Source: an uncultured Lachnospiraceae bacterium (lineage in GTDB: Bacteria > Bacillota > Clostridia > Lachnospirales > Lachnospiraceae). From it: a stretch of DNA of 27,753 nucleotides. Under the pieces are notes generated by a model. It did not search any database. It saw only the letters and a program-made list of their open reading frames with translations, and had not been told where the DNA came from. The position numbers and the translations under genes are program-made. Location: assembly GCA_900539175.1 (NCBI GenBank), contig UQAW01000054.1, forward strand, positions 1 through 27,753. The letters run 5' to 3'. Position 1 is the stretch's first letter; the number at the start of each line of letters is the position of its first letter. This document shows, in pieces, positions 16,373 to 26,200 of this stretch.

Positions 16373-17784
16373 ATCATGAAAAACTAGATAGTAATAATGT
16401 TGAAGATGTAATGGTATTGACGGAAATGCAGAAAAGCATGTTGTATCATTATGTGGCAGACATACATACTACAGATTACTTTGAGCAGACAAGTTATGAC
16501 CTGACTGGAAAACTGGATATGGATGCATTAATAAAATGCTGGAACGAAGTAGCCAAGGAGAATGAGATGCTTCGTACTGTATTTCGATGGATAGGAATCC
16601 GGATGCCAGTTCAGGTAACGCTGAAAAGCATGGACATTCCTGTTTTACTGGATGACTTTTCCCATGTACCAGTGGAAGAAAGACAGAAGAAGCTGCTGGA
16701 AATTATGAAACGGGAACGGCAGAAGGGTATTGATTTAGCGAAGCACCCATTCTGGGTTAATTTTCTTAATTGGGATGTGGAATACAGTATCATGATTATT
16801 AATTGCCATCATATAATTACGGATGGCTGGAGTAACGCCATTTTATTGAATGAATTTTTTAGACAATATTTAAAGCTTACAGGTGAAGAACAGCCGTCGA
16901 TAATAAGAAAAGGCAAGTACAAAGAATATGTAAAATGGATGGTTGAAAGAGATAAAGAAGAGGAAAAGAGTTTCTGGAGAAACTGTCTGCAGGGATATCT
17001 GTCGCAACAAGCAGCTGGCAGGCAGAAAAGTGGAAAACAATCCAAGGTGAGATATTCCATTCCTTTAGCGGAAGAGCAGCGAAAACAGTTATACCGTTTT
17101 GCAGAAGAAAAAGAAATTACACTGTCCTGTCTTTTGTATTCAGCCTGGGCATTATTGATACATCTGGTAGAAAAGACAGATGATATTGTATTTGGCACAA
17201 CGGTTTCTGGCCGTCCACCTGAAGTCGAAAATGTTGACACGGTGTTAGGGCTATTTATCAATACGGTGTTCATGAGAGTGTCATTTTATGAAAACCAGAC
17301 GATTGCTGATCTGCTTGAAAAGAATAGTGAATTTATGTTGAATCGGAGAGAATTCGAGTATGCATCTATTTCTGAAATAAGTGATTATTGTGGAAACCTA
17401 TCCCTTCAAGAACTTTTAAAATATGTTGTAGTAATACAGAATTATCCAGTATCCAAGGAGTTGTTAACCGGTACCGGTTTAGTCAAGATAGAGTTAAACG
17501 AGCGCTTTTATAAATCAGAAGTGGAGATGCTGCTGGGAATCAGGGTGTTTAATGAGATTATTTTTGATTTTGATTATAATTCTTCTGTATTTTCGGATAT
17601 TGAGGTAGAGAGGTTGGCGGATGATTACATATCGATTCTTTCACAGATTACTGCAACCGATTCTATGGAAGTCGATACGAAACCACTGAGTGAAATACAG
17701 ATAACTGGGACTTATTTTACGAAAAATGAAGAAAATGCAGTCTTTAATGATATCGTGGATTTGGAGAGTGTTGATTTTGATTAA
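16366..17784 (+). CDS. Stand-alone NRPS condensation enzyme
   Basis: This 472-aa protein consists of one complete condensation domain and a short tail. It has LTEMQKSMLYHY at the N-terminus, the catalytic HHIITDG at residues 148-154, a SGRPPEVENVDTVLGLFIN block late in the domain, and a normal second lobe. It would join two carrier-bound acyl or aminoacyl groups. The adenylation protein at 20184 has only the second half of a condensation domain in front of its A domain, so this free enzyme may supply the missing activity. The tail is acidic and ends ESVDFD, much like the next two proteins. The ATG at 16366 overlaps the AT stop, and the next gene starts inside its last codons. Confidence 0.93.
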   Translation: MLNHEKLDSNNVEDVMVLTEMQKSMLYHYVADIHTTDYFEQTSYDLTGKLDMDALIKCWNEVAKENEMLRTVFRWIGIRMPVQVTLKSMDIPVLLDDFSHVPVEERQKKLLEIMKRERQKGIDLAKHPFWVNFLNWDVEYSIMIINCHHIITDGWSNAILLNEFFRQYLKLTGEEQPSIIRKGKYKEYVKWMVERDKEEEKSFWRNCLQGYLSQQAAGRQKSGKQSKVRYSIPLAEEQRKQLYRFAEEKEITLSCLLYSAWALLIHLVEKTDDIVFGTTVSGRPPEVENVDTVLGLFINTVFMRVSFYENQTIADLLEKNSEFMLNRREFEYASISEISDYCGNLSLQELLKYVVVIQNYPVSKELLTGTGLVKIELNERFYKSEVEMLLGIRVFNEIIFDFDYNSSVFSDIEVERLADDYISILSQITATDSMEVDTKPLSEIQITGTYFTKNEENAVFNDIVDLESVDFD

Positions 17785-18943
17785 ATATTTTACAATTCCT
17801 GCTGATTTCAAGAAGGAAACCATTTTGAAATATGCAGAAATTAACAAAAAAAATGATCAAGTAAAAATTATTGAAACATATGGGCAGATGACGGAGACCG
17901 AGTTACAGAATTCCGGTAGAGTAACAGAGGTTCTGCCCGATGTCAGCAAAGCAATGTTTCAAGAATACGTTGCATATTCCGTTAAAAATGGGATTAATTT
18001 TAATTATACAATTAATCCAGCTTGTCTGGGAAATATAGAATTTACAAGGGATGGGTTAGAGAAGATAAGACATTTTCTATATGAGCTGTATGACATGGAA
18101 GTTAGATGGCTTACCGTTACATCGCCTGCCGTTATGGAGATTGTAAATTCATTGGATGTAAAGTTCCATATGAAAACTTCTGCAATCTGTGAAATAACTG
18201 CACCATATAAAGCAAAGTTCTACCGGCAGCTAGGTGCAGAAAGAGTAGTGGTAGACCCCGATATAACAAGAGACTTTGACAGGCTCGAACGTATCGGAAA
18301 AGCTTTTGGTGACGGAGTTGAAATTATAGTAAATAATGTCTGTTACAAAAATTGTCCATATAAAATGTTCCATTATAATCATGAGGCACATTGTACAAGT
18401 ACAAATTCGCAGGATATAAAGGATTTTTACTCTAATCGGTGTTCTCTGCAGAAGGCTCAGAAACCGGAACATTTCATTCGCCTTAATTTTATAAGGCCAG
18501 AAGATTTAAAATTTTATATGGATTCTGGAATTCATTATTTCAAGTTTCAAGGAAGACAAAACATTGTAACTGGAGATATACAAAGAGTATTAGATGCGTA
18601 CATAAATGAAGAATATGAAGGAAATTTGTTAGATTTAATAACGTTATTCAGCTCTTACAATTCTTTTCAGCCATACATTGAAAATAGAGAATTAGATGGA
18701 TTTGTTGAAAAATTTTATAAGAATCGCAGTTTCTGCAAAGATGGCTGTCAAGAGTGCGGATATTGTGTAAGCTATGCGAAAAAGTCTATGGATTATGAAG
18801 AAGTGGAAAAATTGAATCAGTCGGCTAGAAACTTCTTTGAAAGCATTGATGGATATAAGGGGTATTTTCGGGAAGTAAAACAAAATACAGGCGATAAAGA
18901 AGAATTAGAAAAGTATGAAGCAAAATTTGCAGACTTTGACTAA
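17777..18943 (+). CDS. U32-family protein A (UbiU/UbiV-like iron-sulfur enzyme candidate)
   Basis: This 388-aa protein starts at TTG 17777, 8 nt after GGAGAG at 17763-17768 and overlapping the previous stop. The start is chosen because the alignment with the next gene then begins together (IPADF / VPADF) and the lengths agree (388 and 387). It looks like a U32 'peptidase' TIM-barrel. U32 members that have been studied (UbiU/UbiV, RlhA, TrhP) are oxygen-independent hydroxylation proteins, several with a [4Fe-4S] cluster. Cysteines shared with its paralog are at 83, 138, 189, 193 and 222, plus a C-terminal C-x3-C-x2-C-x2-C at 320-330. The final residues are acidic and end FADFD. It may act with the next protein as a heterodimer. 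Peptidase activity is unlikely. Confidence 0.78.
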   Translation: MIKYFTIPADFKKETILKYAEINKKNDQVKIIETYGQMTETELQNSGRVTEVLPDVSKAMFQEYVAYSVKNGINFNYTINPACLGNIEFTRDGLEKIRHFLYELYDMEVRWLTVTSPAVMEIVNSLDVKFHMKTSAICEITAPYKAKFYRQLGAERVVVDPDITRDFDRLERIGKAFGDGVEIIVNNVCYKNCPYKMFHYNHEAHCTSTNSQDIKDFYSNRCSLQKAQKPEHFIRLNFIRPEDLKFYMDSGIHYFKFQGRQNIVTGDIQRVLDAYINEEYEGNLLDLITLFSSYNSFQPYIENRELDGFVEKFYKNRSFCKDGCQECGYCVSYAKKSMDYEEVEKLNQSARNFFESIDGYKGYFREVKQNTGDKEELEKYEAKFADFD

Positions 18944-18964
18944 GAAGGGAAAAGGTGATGTAGT

Positions 18965-20128
18965 ATGGAGTTGCTTAATGTGCCAGCGGATTTTTCGAAT
19001 AAAACAATAGAAAGATATGCAGAGCTAAATGAAAAATATGAAAATGGAAAAGTATATGAAACTTATGGACAAATCACCATAGGAAATAAAATTGGCTCAG
19101 GCAGGGCATATGATCTGATTCCAAATGTAGATTTAGAACATATGAAACAATACATAGCTTTTTCCAAGGAAAATGGAATCGGGTTTAACTATACACTCAA
19201 TACAACATGTATGTCTAATATGGAGTTTACAAAAAGTGGTATGAAAGAAATACTGCTTTTCCTTGATCGCTTATACGAAGCGGGAGTCCGTTCTTTAACT
19301 GTTACACTCCCGTCTGTTATGGAAATCATCCGTTTGAAAGGATTTGATTTTGAAATCAAAGCATCAACAGTCTGTCAAATAATCAATCCTAATAAAGCAA
19401 TGTTGTATAAAGACCTTGGAGTGGACAAGATTGTGTTAGATGAAACGATTAACCGTGATTTTGATACCATAAAGCGGATCCGTAATGCATTCGGTGAAAA
19501 TGTGGAATTAATTACGAATGTAATTTGTCATAAAAATTGCATATATGAAATGTTCCATCACAACCAGACATCACATGATAGCGGAATTCAGTCAAAGAAT
19601 GGAAGTGCAACCTATTATTCTCATAGATGTATGATGAACAGATGTAAACATGTTAATAATCTTCTGAAGATGAGTTGGATAAGACCAGAAGATATGAAAT
19701 ATTATGAGGAGATTGGAATCAAATATTATAAATTACAAGGTCGGCAGGCAGTAATGAACGGAGATCCAGTCCGTGCAGCAGAAGCTTATCTATCTAAAAG
19801 CTTTGAAGGTAATCTGATGGATTTGTTAGATATGTTTGCACCAACCAATTCCTTTCAAGTCTATATCGATAATAAGAAAATTGATAATTTCCTTGAACCA
19901 TTTAGAAAGATACCTAACTTCTGTAAAAATGACTGTACAAGCTGTAACTATTGCGATGAGTTTGTTAAGAAGTGTACAGATGTAGAAAAGACAAGAGAAG
20001 TCTTTGATCTGGCATTAAAATTTTATTCGGAATACGACGAGTACAGGAAAAGTATTTTAGAAACCAATGTAGGAGATAAAGTGGAGGAGGAAGAACATAG
20101 TGTTCTCGAAGACTTTAATTTTGACTAA
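18965..20128 (+). CDS. U32-family protein B (paralog of protein A)
   Basis: This 387-aa protein is similar to the preceding gene along its whole length: VPADFSNKTIERYAELN, ETYGQIT, GxxFNYTLN, SLTVT.PSVMEII, WIRPEDMKYY, YYKLQGRQ. Cysteines at 82, 137, 188, 192 and 222 and a C-x3-C-x2-C-x2-C motif at 320-330 are kept in both, so each protein could bind one Fe-S cluster in the barrel and a second metal site at the C-terminus. Cys227 is specific to this copy. The tail is acidic and ends EDFNFD. The tandem arrangement recalls UbiU-UbiV, which form an obligate pair in anaerobic ubiquinone hydroxylation. The substrate here is unknown; a carrier-bound intermediate is plausible. It lies 21 nt after protein A. 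Confidence 0.78.
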   Translation: MELLNVPADFSNKTIERYAELNEKYENGKVYETYGQITIGNKIGSGRAYDLIPNVDLEHMKQYIAFSKENGIGFNYTLNTTCMSNMEFTKSGMKEILLFLDRLYEAGVRSLTVTLPSVMEIIRLKGFDFEIKASTVCQIINPNKAMLYKDLGVDKIVLDETINRDFDTIKRIRNAFGENVELITNVICHKNCIYEMFHHNQTSHDSGIQSKNGSATYYSHRCMMNRCKHVNNLLKMSWIRPEDMKYYEEIGIKYYKLQGRQAVMNGDPVRAAEAYLSKSFEGNLMDLLDMFAPTNSFQVYIDNKKIDNFLEPFRKIPNFCKNDCTSCNYCDEFVKKCTDVEKTREVFDLALKFYSEYDEYRKSILETNVGDKVEEEEHSVLEDFNFD

Positions 20129-20183
20129 TTACGTGTAGGAAACTTTAAGGGGTAAGCTTAGAAAACTACAATTAGGAGGAGTT

Positions 20184-23100
20184 ATGTTACAGACAAAACA
20201 AGAACGGTTCTGGGAGAGGAAGTTAGCTCATATAGAAGCAGTTAATCTGTATCAGGAGCAGAGTACAGGTGCACAATGGAAAGAAAACAAAATGAACGTA
20301 TTCTTGAAAAAGGAAACTGCAGATCAGATTATGAAGCTGTGTAAAAACAATGAATTTCTAATTTACGTATTTTTTGTTTCTGCATTTGAATGTTTTGCTA
20401 GAAAGCATTCAAGTCAAGAATTAATTACGGTCGGAACTCCTATTTATAGAGAATCTGATAGTGCTACAGGGGTTAAGAGAATATTACCTGTTTCCTGCAT
20501 GGTAGATGGAGGAAAAACTTTTAAGGAAGTTTTGGCCGAAACAAGAACAGATTTAATTACGTCATATAAATATCAGAATGCAGATATTACAGAATTTATC
20601 TCAGATGAGCTGTTAGAACAGGTGGCACAAAAGTATGTAATTTACATGGAAGGCTTGCATAAGAAAGAAGACTATGATTCTTTCGTACATTCTCCAAAAA
20701 ACAGTATTGTAATGGAAATCTTAAAAAAAGATAGCTTAGGTGTGAACCTTACATTTAATGAGACAGAATTTGAGCAAAGCTTTATCAGTCAGATAGCAGA
20801 AAATCTAAATTATATGATTGACCAGATCGTGGCTGATTCAAACATTCTTGTAAAGGATATTGAGGTATCAACAGAAGAAAAAAGAAAATGCGTTGTAGAA
20901 CAGTTTAACGCAGAATACCAGGAGGAAGATTACCATTCAGTGGCAGAGCTTTTTGAAGCAGTAGTAGAGAAAATGCCAGAAAATACGGCACTGTTGACTG
21001 CCGGAGGCGCTGTATCATATAGAGAATTGGATCAAAAGGCCAACTGTGTAAAAACATATTTGCATAAACAGGGTGTGCAAGCCAATGAAGTGGTTGCCGT
21101 CATTTTAGATTATTCTGATGAACTGATCGCAGCAATGCTTGGTACTTTAAAGGCGGGAGCTGCCTATTTACCAATTGATGTGAATTATGCAAAAAAACGA
21201 ATTGAATATATGCTTGCAGATAGCAAAGCTTCCTGTATCATTTCCACAGAAGAAATGATTCGGCAGATGAATACCAAAGTACCAGTAATTGATGTGAATA
21301 AGATGGACTGGAATACACAGGAAGAACAAAAATTTGCCATAGAAGAAAACAGTCTGGCATATGTTGTTTATACATCCGGAACATCAGGAATGCCTAAAGG
21401 AGTCCAGATAACACATAGAGGCTTATCAAATCTGTTCCAGTGGCGGAATAAGGCATATGGAATGCGACCGGCAGATGTGGTGTTACAGCTCCTTTCTGTT
21501 TCCTTTGATGGATTTGGAACCAATTTATATTCTGCACTTTTAGCAGGCGGCAAGTTGATATTGCCGGATAGCAGAATGCGTGGTGATTTCCAATATATAA
21601 GAAATCTGATAAATGAACAGGGAGTAACGTGTTTTAGTACGGTTCCGGTTTTCTATCATGCCATACTAGAGTGTGCAGAAGATGAAGAGCTGAAAAGCCT
21701 TAGATATATTGTACTCGCGGGAGACAGAACTTCGGCTGATACGATATTGCTAAGTAGAGAAAAATGTCCAGGACTTCAATTAATTAATGAATACGGACCA
21801 ACGGAAAATACGATTACATCAACCAGTAATATGGCATTAAAAGAAGACAAGGCAAATTGTATTGGAAAGCCAGTTAATAACTGCCATGTCTACATTTTGA
21901 ACCAGGATCTTAATTTAGCAGGAAACTATACCCCAGGGGAAGTATATCTTGCGGGAAAGGGACTTTCCAATGGTTATATAGGCCTGCCTAAATTAAATTT
22001 TGAGAAGTTTAGAGAAATTACAGTTGCGGGAAAAACAGAAAAAATGTACCGGACAGGTGACATCTGTTACTGGGATGAGGGCGGAAACCTATTCTTTTTA
22101 GGTAGAGCAGATAATCAGATTAAAATGAGCGGATACCGGATTGAATTAGAAGAAATCGAACAAAACCTGTTAAAATATCAGGGCATCAAAGAAGCAGTAG
22201 TTATCTGTAAAAATGCAGGAAAGGAAAATGCATCCTTATGTGCATATTATGTGGCTGATAAAAAAGAAGAAACAGATGACATTGTAGAGTTCCTCCGAGC
22301 CATATTGCCGGAATATATGATTCCAAACCAGTTTATAGCGCTCGGAGATCTGCCCAAGAATATAAATGGCAAACTTGACAGAAGAGTTTTGGTGGAAAGA
22401 GAAGATGAATTTGTAAGCTCTCATAGCTTTGTTGAACCTGAAGGAGAGCTAGAGTTATTTATTGCTTCATTATTTCAGGAAGTTTTGAAGAGAGAGAGAG
22501 TTGGAAGTAAAGATGCTTTTTTCGCATTAGGCGGAAATAGTATTTTGCTTATGAAATTATATGATAAAATCAACAAAAGATATCCTGATGTGCTGAATCT
22601 TGTAGATTTATTTTCTTATGGAACTGTACAGAAGCTAGCTCATTTGATTGAAGTAAGAATGAAAGCGGATAATAAGCAGAGGATTGTATTGGAAGGAATG
22701 AAAGCAGCTAGCGAACTTTTAGCTGAAGGACTTGAAAGCAGCGGATATGAGCAGTTAGAAGCCGTCATTCCTAAAGAGAGTGCAAAACGGCTTAGTGAGA
22801 TGGCGAAGCAATTAGCAGTTACTGAGAACGAGATTTTGGCAGGCTTTAGTATCTATATCTTGGCTAGCTGCTGTACAGACAGCACACATAGTTATGTGTA
22901 TGCAGACAAAACAGATGAGGCGATTTACAAGATCAGATTAGATCTGGAAAAGATTCAGACACAGGAAAATCTGTTTTATCTAATGCAGAAACCGGAGTTA
23001 GGAGTCAGTGAAAAAATTGAAACTGGAAATAAGGCTTATGACATCCAGTGTAAGAGGCAACAAGATACAATGATTGTGTTCTGGGAAATGAAAAAGAAAA

Positions 23101-23276
23101 ATACTTATCGCTTTCTAACATATTCGGATATTTATTTATCATTTATTACGGCGGATGATGAGACTTTTGTACAGTGTAAATATAATAGCAGCCGCATATC
23201 AGAAGAAAAATTGATGGAAATCCTTGCTATGATGATTAAGCTGTTAGAGGAGTTTGTTTCGAAAGAGGAAATTTAG
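20184..23276 (+). CDS. NRPS protein: half C - adenylation (Tyr-like) - carrier - half C
   Basis: In this 1030-aa protein, residues about 5-225 resemble only the second lobe of a condensation domain, without an HHxxxDG motif. The adenylation domain spans about 250-740: YTSGTSGMPKG (396-406), NEYGPTE (535-541), YRTGD (622-626), and NGK with Lys730. Reading the specificity positions against GrsA gives D442, G443, T446, T486, V510, A512, E536, I544, T545, K730. This is closest to the tyrosine code DGTITAEVAK that I recall. The carrier serine is Ser786 in LGGNSI. Residues about 830-1030 again look like a degenerate condensation second lobe (CKYNSSRIS...). AGGAGG at 20174-20179 precedes the ATG. 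Catalytic condensation probably comes from the separate enzyme at 16366. Confidence 0.9.
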   Translation: MLQTKQERFWERKLAHIEAVNLYQEQSTGAQWKENKMNVFLKKETADQIMKLCKNNEFLIYVFFVSAFECFARKHSSQELITVGTPIYRESDSATGVKRILPVSCMVDGGKTFKEVLAETRTDLITSYKYQNADITEFISDELLEQVAQKYVIYMEGLHKKEDYDSFVHSPKNSIVMEILKKDSLGVNLTFNETEFEQSFISQIAENLNYMIDQIVADSNILVKDIEVSTEEKRKCVVEQFNAEYQEEDYHSVAELFEAVVEKMPENTALLTAGGAVSYRELDQKANCVKTYLHKQGVQANEVVAVILDYSDELIAAMLGTLKAGAAYLPIDVNYAKKRIEYMLADSKASCIISTEEMIRQMNTKVPVIDVNKMDWNTQEEQKFAIEENSLAYVVYTSGTSGMPKGVQITHRGLSNLFQWRNKAYGMRPADVVLQLLSVSFDGFGTNLYSALLAGGKLILPDSRMRGDFQYIRNLINEQGVTCFSTVPVFYHAILECAEDEELKSLRYIVLAGDRTSADTILLSREKCPGLQLINEYGPTENTITSTSNMALKEDKANCIGKPVNNCHVYILNQDLNLAGNYTPGEVYLAGKGLSNGYIGLPKLNFEKFREITVAGKTEKMYRTGDICYWDEGGNLFFLGRADNQIKMSGYRIELEEIEQNLLKYQGIKEAVVICKNAGKENASLCAYYVADKKEETDDIVEFLRAILPEYMIPNQFIALGDLPKNINGKLDRRVLVEREDEFVSSHSFVEPEGELELFIASLFQEVLKRERVGSKDAFFALGGNSILLMKLYDKINKRYPDVLNLVDLFSYGTVQKLAHLIEVRMKADNKQRIVLEGMKAASELLAEGLESSGYEQLEAVIPKESAKRLSEMAKQLAVTENEILAGFSIYILASCCTDSTHSYVYADKTDEAIYKIRLDLEKIQTQENLFYLMQKPELGVSEKIETGNKAYDIQCKRQQDTMIVFWEMKKKNTYRFLTYSDIYLSFITADDETFVQCKYNSSRISEEKLMEILAMMIKLLEEFVSKEEI

Positions 23277-23290
23277 CAGGAGGAAATCGG

Positions 23291-26200
23291 ATGTTTGAGG
23301 GACTGGAAACATATTTAAGTCAAAGTACGAACAAGATCACGATAAGAAAACAAGATAAGACTGGGATTGCGGTTATCGGTATGTCTGTAAGAATGCCGGG
23401 GGCTGATTCAGTAGAAGAGTTCTGGGAAGAATTAAAAAACGGAAAAGACTGTATGGGGATATTGCCGAAACACAGGCAAAAAGATGCATTGGATTTTTGT
23501 AGAAGCAGAAAGTACGGTCCTAAAACAACCAAATTTGAAGAGGGGGGATTTTTGAATCAGATTGACCAGTTTGATTATGAATTTTTTGCTCTTTCTCCAA
23601 ATGAAGCAAGATACATGTCACCTGCACAGCGGCTTTTTTTAGAGACAACTTGGGAAGCGATAGAGGATGCAGGTTATGCTGGAAAAAGAATTGACGGAAG
23701 TAATACAGGCGTATTTATTGGGTATTCAGGCCCGGATGATTATCGTGAACTGATTGAGGCAAAGGATGCAGATGCGCTGGCTCTGTACACAACGGGGAGC
23801 CTTCCACCAGTCATAGCGAGCAGAATCGCATATCTATTGAATCTAAGGGGGGCCAATATGGTTATTAATACCTTGTGTTCCTCTTCAATTGTTGCACTAC
23901 ATACTGCATGCCAGTATATTCGGGGCGGAGAGTGCGAGATGGCGGTTGCAGGGGGAGTACAATGTTACATACAGCCAACCCGTAGCTTTGAGCTCGAGGT
24001 AGTATCCGAAGACCGGACAACGAGAGCATTTGATGACTTCGCCAATGGATTTGGAGGAGGAGAAGCCATTGTTTCCTTGTTACTGAAGCCGTTATCTAAG
24101 GCATTGGAGGATAAGGATTATATACATGCTGTTATTCTTGGAAGTGCAGTAAATCAAGATGGAGCATCAAATGGAATGACAGCACCAAATCCATCGGCTC
24201 AGGCAGAGGTGATTGAGAGAGCATGGAGGAACGCAAATATTAATCCGGAATGTATTGAGTACGTAGAAGCACATGGTACAGGAACAAGATTAGGGGATCC
24301 CGCTGAAATACAGGGACTTAATATGGCATTTCAAAAATACACAAGCCGCAGGCAGTTTTGTGCAGTGGGTTCAGTAAAGACAAACATCGGCCATACAGAT
24401 GCTTGCTCAGGACTGGCAGGACTGGTAAAAGCCATTTTGTCCCTAAAACATCAGTGTATTCTTCCGTCCTTGCATTTTCAAAAACCGAATTCCATTATTC
24501 CATTTACTGAATCTGCAGTTTATGTAAATGACCGGCTGAGAAAATGGGATTGCCGTGATAAAAGAACGTGTGGTGTTAGTTCGTTTGGATTTAGTGGAAC
24601 AAACTGTCATGTTGTACTGCAGGAAGCTCCAGCTCAGAAAAAGGAAGAAAGTGAGCAGGCGAAAATCTTCTGTCTATCAGCGAAGTCTGAATCAGCGTTA
24701 CTGCGTCTTGTTAAGAAGTATGCTGCTTATGATTACCAGGATTGTACGCTGGAAGAGGTATGCTATACCTTGGCTACAGGACGTGAACATTTTGCATGCA
24801 GGATTGCCTTGATTGCAGAGAATATAGCAGATCTAAAGCAAAAACTTATGAGAATCCAGCAGTGTGGAATAGAAAAGAAGCTACTGGGTGGAGAAAACTG
24901 TGATGCCAAGCTCCACAATATTGGTAAAGAATATTTACAAGGGAAGGATATTGACTGGAACACTGCTTACAAGGAATATGATATTCAGAAGGTTTCCCTG
25001 CCGCCTTATTCCTTTGAACCGTTAAGATGCTGGATAGAGGGGAATGGTGATAGCCAGGAGGGCGCTGAACGGTATTACGAATACAAGTGGATAGAACAGG
25101 AAAAGAATGAGCAGAAAAAGATAACATTAAAAGAAGGAAGTACCATTCTTGTCATACAAGAAGATAGAGGCATTGGAGAGGAAATCTGCAATCTATACAA
25201 GAATGATGGCTATCATGTGGTACAGGTTTTCTTAGGAAAAGCCTATGTGAAGGATGCAGCAGATAGGTATATAGTTGGGCCTTCGCAGCAGGATTACATG
25301 GCCTTGATGGATGAGATTTTCTATCAGAACATCACGCAGATTATACATATAGGGGCTGTAGAGGGAAAAGCGCATAAAGAAAATGGATTGTCAACAGATG
25401 AACTATGCCAGAAAGGTATATACAGTATGTTTTATCTGTTAAAAGCAATCAAAGAATATAAACTCGAAAACTTACAGATGGTTGTAGTAACTTCCGGTGT
25501 AAATGCCATAGAAGGGGAATGTGTATCCGATAATAGCTTGCCTGCAGCTATGTATGGATTGGCGAAGGTTGTAAATGTAGAAGAGTATAAGATAAAAGTT
25601 CGTGCAATTGATATAGAACCTGATATAGAAGCAGCCTTCCTTTATCAGGAGTTTACTACGGAATCGGATTTTTTCCTGACAGCTTACAGGAATGGAAAAT
25701 GCTATGTAGAAGAACTGGCATTGCTGGATCAGGTAAAACCGGAAAGCCATGTGGAGATAAAGGAACAAGGCGTCTATGTAATCGCAGGCGGAACAGGCGC
25801 CATTGGCCTTGAATTTGCACAATATCTGTCACAGAGTGCCTTATGCAATATCATTTTGTTATGCAGGACAATGCCGCAGGATGAGAAATTAATAAAGCAT
25901 ATCCAGAATATTAGTAAGTATGCACAAGGTCTGGAAGTGCTGAATGTAGATATTACAAAGGAAGAAGATGTTAGGAAAGGAATTGGTTATATAACGGAAA
26001 AGTACGATAAAATTCATGGAATCATTAATTGTGCAGCCGTGGGAGTTGGTTGTGTGGGAACTCCTATCAGGGAACTGGATTTTTCGATATTCCGAAAAGT
26101 ATTAATGCCTAAAGTGCATGGAACAAGATTATTATACCAGTATACTGCGGATAAAAATTTAGACTTTTTTGTATGTCTATCCTCTGCAATTACGCTAACA

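Noticed and set aside
17726..17776. ATG at 17726 as the start of U32 protein A
   Set aside because: It would add 17 residues not seen in the paralog and overlap the condensation gene by 59 bp. TTG 17777 has a well-spaced GGAGAG and aligns with the paralog start.
24555..24812. Plus-strand open frame of 85 codons inside the megasynthase
   Set aside because: It is an out-of-frame shadow of the KS and linker region. The megasynthase frame is open through it with clear domain motifs.
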